Part shown: positions 19,041 to 28,947 of the stretch, one piece after another
Numbering within the stretch: position 1 is the first letter of the stretch
How the letters are laid out: each line of letters begins with the position of its first letter
From: Chryseobacterium takakiae
Lineage (GTDB): Bacteria > Bacteroidota > Bacteroidia > Flavobacteriales > Weeksellaceae
Direction: 5' to 3'
DNA length: 64,000 bases
Assembly: GCF_900129385.1 (NCBI RefSeq)
Contig: NZ_FQVO01000012.1
Coordinates: 1 to 64,000, forward strand
Translations under genes and position numbers: made by a program
The notes under the pieces: model-generated
What the model was told of the DNA's origin: nothing
The model's input: only the letters and a program-made list of their open reading frames with translations
The model's database searches: none

Positions 19041-20906
19041 ATGTCACAAGAAATAAATCCAATCTATTCCGAAGATAATATCAGAACCCTCGATTGGCAG
19101 GAACACATCCGTTTGCGGCCCGGAATGTATATCGGGAAGCTGGGAGACGGTTCTTCTGCAGATGATGGGATATACATTTTACTGAAAGAAATCCTGGACA
19201 ACTCCATTGATGAGTTCAGGATGAAAGCCGGTAAAAGAATTGAAATAAAAGTAGATGATGGTAAAGTTACCATCCGTGATTTCGGACGGGGTATTCCGCT
19301 CGGAAAAGTGGTGGATGCTGTTTCTAAAATGAATACCGGAGGAAAGTACGACAGCAAGGCCTTCAAGAAATCCGTAGGTCTGAACGGAGTCGGTACAAAA
19401 GCCGTGAATGCCCTTTCAGAATATTTTCGTGTTCGTTCTTTTCGGGACGGAAGATTGAAAATGGCTGAGTTTTCCAAAGGGATGATCACCGAAAACTACG
19501 ATGAAAAAGATACCTCAGACCGGAACGGAACCGAAATATCATTCATTCCGGATGGCGATATTTTCCTGAATTTTAAATTCAGAAAAGAGTATATCGAAAG
19601 AATGCTCCGGAATTACGCATACCTTAATCCCGGTCTTAAAATATTTTTCAACGGCGAAACTTTTTATTCTGAAAACGGATTGAAAGATTTGCTGGAAGAA
19701 GAGCTTGAAAATGAAACGCTGTATCCTATCGTTCACTTGAAGGATAATGATATTGAAGTAGCGATAACACACACCGATAAGTCCCAGACGGAAACGTATT
19801 TCTCTTTCGTTAACGGTCAGAATACCACACAGGGAGGAACGCATCTCAATGCCTTCCGTGAAGCGTATGTAAAAACCATCCGTGAGTTTTTCAATAAAAA
19901 TTTCGATGCTTCCGACGTCAGAAAGTCCATCGTGGCTGCTATTTCCATTAACGTAGAAGAACCCGTTTTTGAATCCCAGACCAAAACAAAGCTGGGATCC
20001 AATGATATCGGACCCAACGGACCAACGGTAAGAACTTTCGTGATCGATTTCCTGAAAAGCAAATTAGACAATTTCTTACACAAAAATCCTGAAGTTGCGG
20101 AAGCTATTCAAAGAAAAATTTTAATTTCCGAAAGAGAAAGAAAAGAACTTTCCGGAATCCAGAAGCTGGCCAGAGAACGGGCTAAAAAAGTTTCTCTGCA
20201 TAACAAGAAGCTTCGTGACTGCAGACAGCATTACAATGATCAGAAAAACGAAAGAAAAGGAGAAACCCAGATCTTCATTACAGAAGGGGATTCTGCGTCC
20301 GGATCCATTACCAAATCCAGGGATGTGGAAACACAGGCCGTATTTTCATTAAAAGGAAAACCGCTTAACTGTTACGGACTGACCAAAAAAGTAGTGTACG
20401 AAAATGAAGAATTCAATCTGCTTCAGGCTGCTCTGAATATTGAGGAAAGTCTGGAAGACTTAAGATACAACCAGGTGATTATTGCAACCGATGCTGACGT
20501 AGACGGGATGCATATCCGTTTGCTGATGATCACGTTCTTTTTACAGTTCTTCCCTGATCTTATCAAAAACGGACATCTTTACATTCTTCAGACCCCGTTA
20601 TTCAGAGTAAGAAATAAAAAAGAAACAAGATATTGTTATTCTGAAGCGGAAAGAGTTAAAGCGCTGAATGAATTAGGAAAAAACCCTGAAATAACACGAT
20701 TTAAAGGGCTGGGTGAAATTTCCCCGGATGAATTCAAGCATTTTATCGGGAAAGACATCCGCCTGGAGCCTGTAGTGGTGGGAAAAGATCAGACCATCGA
20801 CCAGCTGCTGGAATTTTATATGGGTAAAAATACACCGGACCGACAGGTTTTTATTTTGGAAAATCTCGTTGTAGAAGATCCTGATATTGATAAAAAAGAA
20901 GTATAA
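19041..20906 (+). CDS. parE: DNA topoisomerase IV subunit B (GyrB-like ATPase)
   Basis: ParE is the ATPase half of topoisomerase IV, which unlinks daughter chromosomes. The 621-residue length fits Bacteroidota ParE and is shorter than GyrB. The GHKL ATPase shows [21 protein letters not shown] (catalytic Glu and Mg-binding Asn), DFGRGIPLG and [15 protein letters not shown] transducer domain follows with the TK loop (QTKTKLG). The TOPRIM domain has [10 protein letters not shown] and the acidic DADVDGMHI. Assignment as ParE rather than GyrB rests on the parC partner 540 bases downstream. It is the first gene of the operon. Confidence 0.92.
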   Translation: MSQEINPIYSEDNIRTLDWQEHIRLRPGMYIGKLGDGSSADDGIYILLKEILDNSIDEFRMKAGKRIEIKVDDGKVTIRDFGRGIPLGKVVDAVSKMNTGGKYDSKAFKKSVGLNGVGTKAVNALSEYFRVRSFRDGRLKMAEFSKGMITENYDEKDTSDRNGTEISFIPDGDIFLNFKFRKEYIERMLRNYAYLNPGLKIFFNGETFYSENGLKDLLEEELENETLYPIVHLKDNDIEVAITHTDKSQTETYFSFVNGQNTTQGGTHLNAFREAYVKTIREFFNKNFDASDVRKSIVAAISINVEEPVFESQTKTKLGSNDIGPNGPTVRTFVIDFLKSKLDNFLHKNPEVAEAIQRKILISERERKELSGIQKLARERAKKVSLHNKKLRDCRQHYNDQKNERKGETQIFITEGDSASGSITKSRDVETQAVFSLKGKPLNCYGLTKKVVYENEEFNLLQAALNIEESLEDLRYNQVIIATDADVDGMHIRLLMITFFLQFFPDLIKNGHLYILQTPLFRVRNKKETRYCYSEAERVKALNELGKNPEITRFKGLGEISPDEFKHFIGKDIRLEPVVVGKDQTIDQLLEFYMGKNTPDRQVFILENLVVEDPDIDKKEV

Positions 20907-20958
20907 GTTGATATTGAAGATGAAAAAATAAATCGATAAACCACAAAAACACAAAAAT

Positions 20959-21441
20959 ATGAGACTTAGTAACCGTAACAAAACTTCGGTATACAGCTTT
21001 ATCAACACACTGCTTATCATGCTTCTGGCAGCCGGCGTGGGTGCTTACTTTCTGGAAGAGAACAAATTCAACGTCCTGGGGAAAGAAAGTTTACTGCTGA
21101 TTGTTATACCATTGCTTTTAATACTATTGTTTTATCTCAACGGAAGGCAGATTTTTGAATATGACAGCGATGGTGAAGCGCTACATTTCAGAAACAGAAA
21201 TGTAATTCCTTTTCTGCAAAAACCTCTGAATGACGAGTTCCCAAAGTATAAACTGCTGAAATTTGAGATCATCAATATGTTTTTTATGAAAAGACTGTAT
21301 ATAACGATCTCAAGTAAAAACAGCGGTACTACACTATTAAAATACGAGATTTCATATCTTACAAGAAAAGAGCTTGCAGATTTGAGATTCTCCTTAAATA
21401 AAGTGACTAAAACAAATAAAGAGAACAGAGCTAATATATAA
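20959..21441 (+). CDS. small inner-membrane protein between parE and parC
   Basis: I do not recognise this 160-residue protein. It has two membrane helices near residues 12-31 (FINTLLIMLLAAGVGAYF) and 44-60 (SLLLIVIPLLLILLFYL), then a hydrophilic domain of about 100 residues with IFEYDSDGEALHFRNRN, KRLYITISSK and a basic C-terminal tail. The later part resembles a PH-like or YcxB-like beta sheet, judged only by its alternating pattern. It lies 52 bases after parE and 3 bases before parC, so it is in the same transcript, and ParC expression probably depends on it. The link to topoisomerase function is unknown. Confidence 0.75.
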   Translation: MRLSNRNKTSVYSFINTLLIMLLAAGVGAYFLEENKFNVLGKESLLLIVIPLLLILLFYLNGRQIFEYDSDGEALHFRNRNVIPFLQKPLNDEFPKYKLLKFEIINMFFMKRLYITISSKNSGTTLLKYEISYLTRKELADLRFSLNKVTKTNKENRANI

Positions 21442-21444
21442 ATA

Positions 21445-24024
21445 ATGACAGAAGAACACCCGCACGAAGGTGAAAGCCTGAAGAAAGTTTCCGGCCTTTA
21501 TAAAGACTGGTTTCTGGATTATGCTTCTTATGTAATTTTAGACCGGGCCATTCCGTCGGTTTATGATGGTTTTAAACCTGTTCAGCGAAGAATCATGCAT
21601 TCGATGCGTGAGCTGGAAGACGGACGTTACAATAAAGTAGCCAATATTGTTGGAAATACCATGAAGTACCATCCCCACGGTGATGCTTCCATTACGGATG
21701 CCATGGTGGGAATCGGGCAGAGAGAACTGCTGATAGATACCCAGGGAAACTGGGGAAATATCTATACCGGAGACTCTGCAGCTGCGGCAAGATATATCGA
21801 GGCACGCCTTACGCCTTTTGCGCTGGAAGTGGTTTTTAATCCGAAAACTACCGAATGGGCAAAATCGTATGACGGCAGAAATAATGAACCGATTGATCTT
21901 CCGGTAAAATTCCCATTGCTTCTGGCACAGGGTGTGGAAGGAATCGGAGTCGGACTTTCCACTAAAATTCTTCCCCATAATTTTAATGAGTTAATCAGCG
22001 CTTCCGTTGCTTATCTGAAAGGGAAAAAGTTCGAACTGTTCCCGGATTTTTTAACGGCAGGGTATCTGGATGTTTCTGAATATAATGACGGGCAGAGAGG
22101 CGGTAAAGTAAGAGCCAGGGCTAAAATTTCACCGCTTGACAAACATACGCTTATCATCACGGAACTTCCATATTCGAAGACAACAAGCGATCTCATTGAT
22201 TCTATTCTTAAAGCCAATGAGAAAGGGAAAATCAAGATCAAAAAAATTGAGGACAATACTTCAGATAAAGTTGAAATTCTGATTCATCTTCATAATGATG
22301 TTTCTCCGGATAAAACCATTGATGCTTTGTATGCATTTACGGATTGTCAGGTTACGATTTCACCGAATGCCTGTGTGATTGTTGGAGATAAACCAATGTT
22401 CATGAATGTTTCCGATATTTTAAAAATGAATACCGATCATACGGTTTCATTGCTTAAAAAAGAACTGGAAATCGAACTTCATGAGTTGCAGGAAAGTTGG
22501 CATTTTTCTTCCCTCGAAAGAATTTTCATTGAAAACAGGATCTATCATGATATTGAAGAAGTGAAAACATGGGAAGAAGTGCTGAAGACCATCGACAAAG
22601 GATTAAAACCTCACACGGGACATCTTTTAAGAGCAGTTACTGAAGAAGATATTTTAAGATTAACGGAAATCAGAATCAAGAGAATCTCAAGATTCGATTT
22701 AGATAAATTTAAAGAAAATATTGCGGCACTTGAAGGTAAAATCGAAATGGTAAAGCACCATTTGGATAACCTTGTTCAGTATGCGATTGATTATTATCTG
22801 AATATTCAGAAAAAATACGGAAAAGACCGCCAGAGAAAAACAGAGCTAAGGATTTTTGATACCATCGATGCTACGAAAGTGGCGGTGGCCAATGAAAAGT
22901 TCTATGCCAACTTTGAGGAAGGCTTTATCGGAACTTCGCTTAAAAAAGACCAGTATCTGTTCGACTGCTCGGATATTGACGACATCATTACTTTCAGAAA
23001 AGACGGAAGCATGAAAGTCGTAAAAGTGGAAGCAAAGACGTTTATCGGGAAAGATATTCTGCATGTGGCTGTCTGGAAGAAAAACGATAAAAGAACGGTG
23101 TATAATATGATCTACCGCGAAGGCAGGGAAGGTCCGTATTACATGAAAAGATTCTCTGTAACCGGGGTTACAAGAAATACCGATTATCCTCTGGCTTCAG
23201 ATAAAAAAGGTTCGGAAGTATTGTATTTTTCCGCCAATCCAAACGGAGAAGCAGAAACGGTTTCCGTTCTATTAAAGCCGAATCCAAGAATCAGGAAGAA
23301 TAAGATGGATGTTGATTTTTCCGAGCTGGCCATCAAAGGGCGGGATTCCAAAGGAAACCTGGTAACGAAGTATTCGGTGAAAAAGGTTGATCTTAAAGAG
23401 GAAGGTGTTTCCACACTTGCACCGAGAAAGATATGGTTTGATGATACGGTACGAAGATTAAATGCTGACGGACGCGGTACATTGCTGGGAAGTTTTAAAG
23501 GAGATAATAAGATACTGACTATTAATACGAATGGCGAAGCAAAGCTTGTTTCGTTTGACCTCGGAAACCGTTTTGACGATGAATATCTTGTCCTGGAAAA
23601 GTGGAGACCGAATCAACCGGTAACGTGCATATATTTTGACGGAGAAAAAGATATTTATTTTATTAAACGGTTCTTGTTTGAAAATACACCGAATGTACAG
23701 ACATTTATGCCTTCGGAACACCCGAAATCATTTATCGAAAATGTAATTGTTGCCAATGGTGCGACTGCCGAAATTATTTTCGCAAAAGATAAAGGCAAAG
23801 AGAGAGAGCCCGAAACCGTAAATATTGATGAATTTATTGCTGTTAAAGGGATTAAAGCGATCGGAAACCAGTTTACTAAGTTTAAGGTAAAAACCATTAA
23901 CATAACTGTTCCGGAGCCTGAAGAGGAACCTGAAGTATACGAAGACCCGGAGCCAACAGCCGGAATGGATGAAGATGGCATGATTGGTGATCTTTTTCAG
24001 AGTGAAAACAATTCCGATAATTAA
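21445..24024 (+). CDS. parC: DNA topoisomerase IV subunit A (GyrA-like)
   Basis: ParC carries the DNA-cleaving tyrosine of topoisomerase IV. The 859-residue protein has DYASYVILDRAIPSVYDGFKP at the start, the CAP-like winged helix, HPHGD (76-80) and catalytic Tyr117 in AAARYIEARLT. A long coiled coil spans about residues 340-480. The C-terminal beta-pinwheel is diverged and ends in an acidic tail (PEPEEEPEVYEDPEP). At the position of E. coli ParC Ser80, the main quinolone-contact serine, the chain has Ala81 (HPHGDASITDAM). The start is 4 bases after the stop of the membrane-protein gene. Confidence 0.92.
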   Translation: MTEEHPHEGESLKKVSGLYKDWFLDYASYVILDRAIPSVYDGFKPVQRRIMHSMRELEDGRYNKVANIVGNTMKYHPHGDASITDAMVGIGQRELLIDTQGNWGNIYTGDSAAAARYIEARLTPFALEVVFNPKTTEWAKSYDGRNNEPIDLPVKFPLLLAQGVEGIGVGLSTKILPHNFNELISASVAYLKGKKFELFPDFLTAGYLDVSEYNDGQRGGKVRARAKISPLDKHTLIITELPYSKTTSDLIDSILKANEKGKIKIKKIEDNTSDKVEILIHLHNDVSPDKTIDALYAFTDCQVTISPNACVIVGDKPMFMNVSDILKMNTDHTVSLLKKELEIELHELQESWHFSSLERIFIENRIYHDIEEVKTWEEVLKTIDKGLKPHTGHLLRAVTEEDILRLTEIRIKRISRFDLDKFKENIAALEGKIEMVKHHLDNLVQYAIDYYLNIQKKYGKDRQRKTELRIFDTIDATKVAVANEKFYANFEEGFIGTSLKKDQYLFDCSDIDDIITFRKDGSMKVVKVEAKTFIGKDILHVAVWKKNDKRTVYNMIYREGREGPYYMKRFSVTGVTRNTDYPLASDKKGSEVLYFSANPNGEAETVSVLLKPNPRIRKNKMDVDFSELAIKGRDSKGNLVTKYSVKKVDLKEEGVSTLAPRKIWFDDTVRRLNADGRGTLLGSFKGDNKILTINTNGEAKLVSFDLGNRFDDEYLVLEKWRPNQPVTCIYFDGEKDIYFIKRFLFENTPNVQTFMPSEHPKSFIENVIVANGATAEIIFAKDKGKEREPETVNIDEFIAVKGIKAIGNQFTKFKVKTINITVPEPEEEPEVYEDPEPTAGMDEDGMIGDLFQSENNSDN

Positions 24025-24035
24025 ATTTAAGAAAT

Positions 24036-24689
24036 ATGAATATTTTAATACTCATTATAGCAATTACTGCGATCATAAGCTTCGTCGCACCCAACGGCAG
24101 CAGTAATTTCGAAAAATATAAATTCAATGTAGGAGCTATCCTCAACAGAAAAGAATATATCCGTCTGCTTTCTTCAGGATTTCTGCATGCCGATATTTTT
24201 CATCTTTTGTTTAATATGATGACGCTTTACTTTTTCGGACCGGTGGTGATGCAGGCATTTGGTAATTTTGGCTTTATCCTTATTTATTTAGGATCAATTC
24301 TGTTGGGAAATATATTTTCACTTTTTGTATACCAGAGACAACCGTGGTATTCAGCAATCGGTGCTAGTGGCGGAGTTTCAGGGATTTTATTTGCTTCTAT
24401 CGCCATGATACCTCACCTTGAAATTTATATGTTTTTTATTCCGATAGGTATTCCGGGTTTTGTATTCGGGCTTGTGTATTTCAGCTATTCCGTTTATATG
24501 ATGCTGAATCCGAATCAACATGATAATATTGGCCATGCTGCCCATTTGGGAGGTGCCTTTTTTGGGCTGGTGTATGCTGTTACTGTTCAGCCGCAGGCTG
24601 CGATCGCCAACTCTCTTTATTTGGGAATTATGTCGCTCCCGCTGATTTATCTTGCGTATGAAATTTTTGTGCGTAAAAGGATAGGATAG
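24036..24689 (+). CDS. rhomboid-family intramembrane serine protease
   Basis: Rhomboids cut substrates inside the membrane. The 217-residue protein shows six hydrophobic segments, HLLFNMMTLYFFG with the loop His/Asn residues (about 56-68), the nucleophile motif GASGGVSG with Ser111, and the catalytic His in HAAHLGG (probably His170). The length is that of the minimal 6-helix bacterial form. It begins 11 bases after parC and ends at a bidirectional terminator, so it is the last gene of the topoisomerase operon. Its substrates are unknown. Confidence 0.93.
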   Translation: MNILILIIAITAIISFVAPNGSSNFEKYKFNVGAILNRKEYIRLLSSGFLHADIFHLLFNMMTLYFFGPVVMQAFGNFGFILIYLGSILLGNIFSLFVYQRQPWYSAIGASGGVSGILFASIAMIPHLEIYMFFIPIGIPGFVFGLVYFSYSVYMMLNPNQHDNIGHAAHLGGAFFGLVYAVTVQPQAAIANSLYLGIMSLPLIYLAYEIFVRKRIG

Positions 24690-24705
24690 ATTACACTAAA
24701 TATAT

Positions 24706-24736
24706 AAAACCAATGAAATTGTTCATTGGTTTTTTA
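24706..24736. terminator. bidirectional terminator between convergent genes
   Basis: AAAACCAATGA pairs with TCATTGGTTTT, with A and T runs on the two sides. Confidence 0.85.
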
Positions 24737-24737
24737 T

Positions 24738-25985
24738 TTATATTGTTTCAACTTTAATATTGTCCGACAGGTATTTTGGAAGCTTTTTTACTGCATTAGT
24801 AACTTTAGCATTATTAAATTTTTTCTCTGTTTTGCTTTTGGTGTAATAATTACAGTTTATATATAGAAAATAGGCTAAAACTCTATTATAATCATCCAGT
24901 TTTTCATCCTCGATCATCGAAAGAATCTTGGTAAGAAAAAGCACTCTGTCTTTCGATTCTGAAATAGCCCTTCCCAGTCTTCCGATATCTCCGTAATAAT
25001 GGTTTTTTTCCGCATTATCTATTCTGAAATAAATACCCAGTAAAAGATCAGGAACATTAATATCCAGCTCTTCCAGTTCTTTAATGTAGGTTTGGCGGTC
25101 TTTCCATGCGTAACTTGCATCAGATACTCTTTCAAAACGATCATTCATAATATCGAGATGAGAGCGTAAAAATATTTCCCAATGGGCAGTTTCTGCTGAT
25201 AAAAGCGCCATGTTAACCCCCTGAACTCTTGGACTGAAATCATTACTGCAGGATCCTACAGCCTCAGATGATCTCATCTCATCCAAAAGCTTTTCTTTTT
25301 TATTTTTAGGGAGACTCTGCCAGTTTTCAGGAAGCGAAACCAATGCATTAAACCTTTCGCTTTTAGCATTTTCTTTGAATTTCGTAATTGAAGTATCGAT
25401 CAGACAATCGGAGTAAATAATTTGTCTTGAATATTGCGGATCTAAAGGAATGCTTTTAAAATTTTCAGGAAAATAAAAGGCTTCAATATGTTCTTCGGAA
25501 TATGATCTTTTAGGTTCGTAGTTATAGATCCAAGTCCCTTTTTCAGGGTATTCTGCGGACTTTTTATAATCTTTTTCTATATAAAAACCATAATCATCAT
25601 TAAGTGATAATTCATTATATACAATGATGTCTTTCTTATCATAATCCTTTGCCTTCGTTTTGATAATAAGGACGTCTTTTTTTACTGAGGCATCAGGATA
25701 TTTCAGGATAAAATTTTCTAAAGAAATATTACTGTCCATATCTTTTTTCGCCTGGCCAATGTTTCCCGAATTAAGTTTGATAACGCAACCTTTTACCTGT
25801 TTATTTGAATAAAAAACTTTTGTAAGATCGCAAGTCTTGTATTTCAGATGTAAGGAGTCTACAATTTTCCCAAGCTTATCCATTGTTTTTTCATTATAGA
25901 TAAGTCCATTTTTATAAGTGGTAAATTCCTGGGCTGATGTTAATGAAACAAATAAAATTCCTATAAAGCAAAATCTTTTTCTCAT
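24738..25985 (-). CDS. secreted protein of unknown function
   Basis: I do not recognise this 415-residue protein. An N-terminal signal peptide (MRKRFCFIGILFVSLTSAQ) ends in the S-A-Q cleavage pattern usual in Bacteroidota, so the product is periplasmic or surface-exposed. The first 230 residues are mixed alpha/beta with three cysteines (53, 67 and one in YSDCLIDTS). The rest is mainly helical, with HWEIFLRSHLDIMNDR and YYGDIGRLGRAI, and resembles a repeat or scaffold fold. It converges on the rhomboid gene. A 7-bp inverted repeat (25990-26012) lies just before the start. Confidence 0.7.
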   Translation of the reverse strand: MRKRFCFIGILFVSLTSAQEFTTYKNGLIYNEKTMDKLGKIVDSLHLKYKTCDLTKVFYSNKQVKGCVIKLNSGNIGQAKKDMDSNISLENFILKYPDASVKKDVLIIKTKAKDYDKKDIIVYNELSLNDDYGFYIEKDYKKSAEYPEKGTWIYNYEPKRSYSEEHIEAFYFPENFKSIPLDPQYSRQIIYSDCLIDTSITKFKENAKSERFNALVSLPENWQSLPKNKKEKLLDEMRSSEAVGSCSNDFSPRVQGVNMALLSAETAHWEIFLRSHLDIMNDRFERVSDASYAWKDRQTYIKELEELDINVPDLLLGIYFRIDNAEKNHYYGDIGRLGRAISESKDRVLFLTKILSMIEDEKLDDYNRVLAYFLYINCNYYTKSKTEKKFNNAKVTNAVKKLPKYLSDNIKVETI

Positions 25986-25989
25986 GCAG

Positions 25990-26012
25990 ATACACAGTTT
26001 AGTTTTGTGTAT
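25990..26012. promoter_or_regulatory. inverted repeat ATACACA...TGTGTAT before the 25985 gene
   Basis: Seven-base perfect arms with a 9-base loop lie 4 bases upstream of the start codon. It may be an operator or a translation-control hairpin. I see no -7 box. The rest of 26013-26141 shows nothing. Confidence 0.3.
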
Positions 26013-26141
26013 AACGCAGAGTCTTGTAAAATATTTTACTGTAAAATTAATCTGAAAGCCTATCTGGAATCAATTCTACGTCATAGAGAAATCCTTTGTT
26101 TTCCTTTATTGTATCTTATATCTTGAGTTTCATGGTATTAC

Positions 26142-26996
26142 TTATTTTCTTCCCCCAAAAATAAACCGGTCATTTCCGGATAAATCTTTTATTAGTGCTG
26201 CTTCTTTAAAACCATTATTGTACAATTCCAGCGTTTCAGGTCCCAGTTTCTGGTTGATTTCCAGAAACAATAATCCATTGTCTGATAAATATTTCTGAGC
26301 ATCCTCAGCAATTTTCCGGTAAAAAATCAGAGCGTCTGAAGTAGGGGAAAAAAGCGCCATCATTGGTTCAAAATCTTTCACGGAATCTTCAATTTCATCC
26401 TGCTCATCAATCCCGATGTAGGGTGGATTGGAAATGATGACATCAAATTCCTCTTTCAAATCGAAATTCAGGTAATCGGTATGAATGAAATTGATGTTCA
26501 GTTGATGAAAATCTGCGTTCTTTTTTGCTACTTCCAGTGCTTTTTCGGAATAATCAACTGATGAAACTTCCGCATCCGGAAAGTGTTTCTTCAGCACCAG
26601 AGGAATAATTCCGCTTCCGGTTCCGATGTCGAGGATTCTAAGCTTGTTAAGCGATAATGCTGAATAGTGAATTTTTTTGATGGCTAATTCCAACAGCTCT
26701 TCCGTTTCCGGGCGGGGAATCAGGACATATTCATTGACGAAAAAGGTCATTCCGTAGAATTCCGTTTCACCCAAAATATGCTGATAAGGTTTTCCGGATT
26801 TTAACTCGGTAAGCGCATCAGAAAGTTTTTGCTCATCATCCATCAACAATTCCTGATCTGAGAATCTTCTTTGGTAAAAAGAATTAAATCCTGTAATTTT
26901 TTCAATAAAAACTGAACTTAAAAAAGCTGTTTCGGAATCGTTGTACAATTCGGAAAGTTCAGATTTAAAAAACTTTTTATATTCGGAAATCGTCAT
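26142..26996 (-). CDS. prmC: peptide chain release factor N5-glutamine methyltransferase
   Basis: PrmC (HemK) methylates the GGQ glutamine of release factors RF1 and RF2. The 284-residue protein has the N-terminal five-helix domain, then PRPETEELLELA, the SAM motif I ILDIGTGSGIIPL, the acidic motif II VDYSEKALE, and the diagnostic NPPYIG that binds the target glutamine. LFLEINQ near the C-terminus is also typical. Its ATG directly follows the stop of yaaA (TAA-ATG on the minus strand), so the two are cotranscribed and coupled. Confidence 0.95.
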   Translation of the reverse strand: MTISEYKKFFKSELSELYNDSETAFLSSVFIEKITGFNSFYQRRFSDQELLMDDEQKLSDALTELKSGKPYQHILGETEFYGMTFFVNEYVLIPRPETEELLELAIKKIHYSALSLNKLRILDIGTGSGIIPLVLKKHFPDAEVSSVDYSEKALEVAKKNADFHQLNINFIHTDYLNFDLKEEFDVIISNPPYIGIDEQDEIEDSVKDFEPMMALFSPTSDALIFYRKIAEDAQKYLSDNGLLFLEINQKLGPETLELYNNGFKEAALIKDLSGNDRFIFGGRK

Positions 26997-27755
26997 TTAT
27001 CTCGTAAAAACAAGTTTGGTGTCGGTAGATTTGTCTTCATCGATTCTGTAGCCATCATAATTGAATGCTTTAACATCATTCAGCGTTTTGGCGTTGGTTT
27101 CGGCACAGAATCTTACTACAAGACCTCTGGCATGCTTCGTGTAAACCACAATAGTTTTTGGCTTTCCGTCTTTTAATTCGTAAAAATCAAAATCAATAAC
27201 GGTATGATTCAGCTTTTTCCGGTCAACCACTTTAAAATATTCATTGCTCGCGAGATTAAGAAGAATTTCATTCTTTTTCATTTCAGCATTCAGCTGGTCT
27301 GTAATTTTCTCTTTCCAAAATTCGTAAAGATTTTTATAATGTTCAAATTCAAATGGGCGTCCCATTTCCAGGCGGTAAAGCATCACTTTATCCGAAGGCT
27401 TCAGCAGTCCGTATAATCCCGAAAGAATCCTGTAATTTTTCTGCAGATAATCCACCGCATTTTTATCGAGAGTTTTGGCATCCAAACCTCTGTAGACTTC
27501 ACCTGTAAAAGCATAGAGTGCCGGAGCAGATTCTTTTGCCGAAGGTTTGGCCTTCCAATTTTGGTTTCTTGCCCAGTTTTCATCCGCCAGTTTAGTTGAA
27601 ATTTCCATCAGCTCGGAAAGGTACTTCGGAGATTTTTCTTTGAGATAAGACTGTATGTAAGCTGCATCACCAATGAATTTCGGAACTGTTGTTTTCAGCA
27701 GGTCCGTAGTATTTTCGGTATTCATTAATTTGGCAGGTGAAGTAAGTATTTTCAT
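26997..27755 (-). CDS. yaaA: peroxide stress protein YaaA (DUF328/DUF4277-type)
   Basis: YaaA lowers free iron under peroxide stress in E. coli and binds DNA. The 252-residue protein keeps the family landmarks MKILTSPAK at the start, LMEISTKLADEN, PALYAFTGEVYRGLDA, LSGLYGLLKPSD, YRLEMG, NLASNEYFK and the C-terminal HARGLVVRF. It is directly upstream of prmC on the minus strand. It lacks a clear promoter box in the 72 bases before it. Confidence 0.93.
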   Translation of the reverse strand: MKILTSPAKLMNTENTTDLLKTTVPKFIGDAAYIQSYLKEKSPKYLSELMEISTKLADENWARNQNWKAKPSAKESAPALYAFTGEVYRGLDAKTLDKNAVDYLQKNYRILSGLYGLLKPSDKVMLYRLEMGRPFEFEHYKNLYEFWKEKITDQLNAEMKKNEILLNLASNEYFKVVDRKKLNHTVIDFDFYELKDGKPKTIVVYTKHARGLVVRFCAETNAKTLNDVKAFNYDGYRIDEDKSTDTKLVFTR

Positions 27756-27827
27756 AATGTTAAAATACGGATATATGAATATCAGTAAATAATAAATCGT
27801 TTAAACTTATAATTTGAAATCGTTTTT

Positions 27828-28439
27828 TTAAATAATTCCTTTACCCTGTCGGATCACTTCAGGTTCTCCGGAGGTAAGGTCTACAATCGTAGAAGCTACA
27901 TTATCTCCGTATCCTGAATCAATGACAATGTCTACCAGATGATCGTATTTTTCGGCGATCAGTTCCGGGTCGGTAGAATATTCAATGATTTCATCATCAT
28001 CTTTAATAGAAGTTGAAGCAATGGGATGTCCTAATTTTTCAACAATCAGCTGCGGAATCGGATGATCAGGAACACGGATGCCAATGGTTTTATGTCCCTT
28101 ATACGCCAAAGGCAGGCTTTTATTAGCATCCAGAATGAAAGTAAACGGTCCAGGAAGATGGCTTTTCAGGAACCTGAATACAGAAGTGTCAATTGGTCTC
28201 GTAAAATCCGAAAGATGGCTCAAATCATTACAGATTATTGAAAACTGGGCTTTCTCTAGCTTCATTTTTTTCATCTGCGCGAGCTTTTCCATGGCTTTAA
28301 TGTCAAAAATATTACAACCCAGCGCATAGATCGTGTCTGACGGATAAATGATCAGTCCGCCATTATTTAAAGTTTTAATCACCTCATTCATAAGATTTTC
28401 CTGAGGGTTTTCGGGATAAATTCTCAATATTTTTGCCAT
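27828..28439 (-). CDS. Sua5/YciO/YrdC-family protein (probable threonylcarbamoyl-AMP synthase)
   Basis: Enzymes of this family make threonylcarbamoyl-AMP from threonine, bicarbonate and ATP for the t6A37 tRNA modification. This 203-residue protein has the YrdC fold landmarks LIIYPSDTIYALGCNIFD, KAQFSIIC, LPGPFTFILDA, TIGIRVPDHP, the STSIK loop, and ASTIVDLTSGEPEVIRQGKG at the C-terminus. It resembles the YciO-like short form without the extra Sua5 C-terminal domain. Whether it or another paralogue makes t6A is unknown. The frame is open to a TTG at 28454, but a -7 box lies at 28444-28451, so I take the ATG at 28439. Confidence 0.85.
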   Translation of the reverse strand: MAKILRIYPENPQENLMNEVIKTLNNGGLIIYPSDTIYALGCNIFDIKAMEKLAQMKKMKLEKAQFSIICNDLSHLSDFTRPIDTSVFRFLKSHLPGPFTFILDANKSLPLAYKGHKTIGIRVPDHPIPQLIVEKLGHPIASTSIKDDDEIIEYSTDPELIAEKYDHLVDIVIDSGYGDNVASTIVDLTSGEPEVIRQGKGII

Positions 28440-28443
28440 AGTC

Positions 28444-28451
28444 CAAAGATA
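28444..28451 (-). promoter_or_regulatory. -7 box TATCTTTG for the YrdC-family gene
   Basis: This exact consensus match ends 4 bases before the ATG. It rules out the upstream TTG start and suggests a leaderless mRNA. Confidence 0.55.
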
Positions 28452-28521
28452 CAAATATTAAAATAGTTTTGGTGAAAGTCCTTTATTTAAAAGAAAAATT
28501 AGGATTTTCAAAAAATTGTCG

Positions 28522-28529
28522 TATATTTG
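28522..28529 (+). promoter_or_regulatory. -7 box TATATTTG for the tRNA cluster
   Basis: This exact match lies 12 bases before the first tRNA, the expected place for a tRNA promoter. Confidence 0.65.
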
Positions 28530-28540
28530 CAATCCAATAT

Positions 28541-28613
<73 letters not shown>

Positions 28614-28620
28614 CTAAGAT

Positions 28621-28640
28621 TAACGTTGTCGGTAACGTTA
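28621..28640. repeat. hairpin in the spacer between tRNA copies 1 and 2
   Basis: TAACGTT pairs with AACGTTA across a 6-base loop. The matching spacer between copies 2 and 3 has AACGC/GCGTT (28729-28746), so the stem is kept while the bases differ. Confidence 0.5.
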
Positions 28641-28652
28641 CAAAAAATATAC

Positions 28653-28725
<73 letters not shown>

Positions 28726-28759
28726 CTAAGAACGCTGTGGTGGCGTTTTAAAAATACAC

Positions 28760-28832
<73 letters not shown>

Positions 28833-28838
28833 CTAAAG

Positions 28839-28869
28839 AGAGTATTATCTTCGGATGATACTCTTTTTT
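28839..28869 (+). terminator. terminator of the tRNA cluster
   Basis: AGAGTATTATC and GATGATACTCT enclose a TTCG loop, and T6 follows. Confidence 0.9.
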
Positions 28870-28947
28870 ATTTTATATGTTACTTTTTGTTTTTTTAATG
28901 GCTTAATTTATGCAGGTAGTTTACTACACCATTTAAATAAGAATAGT

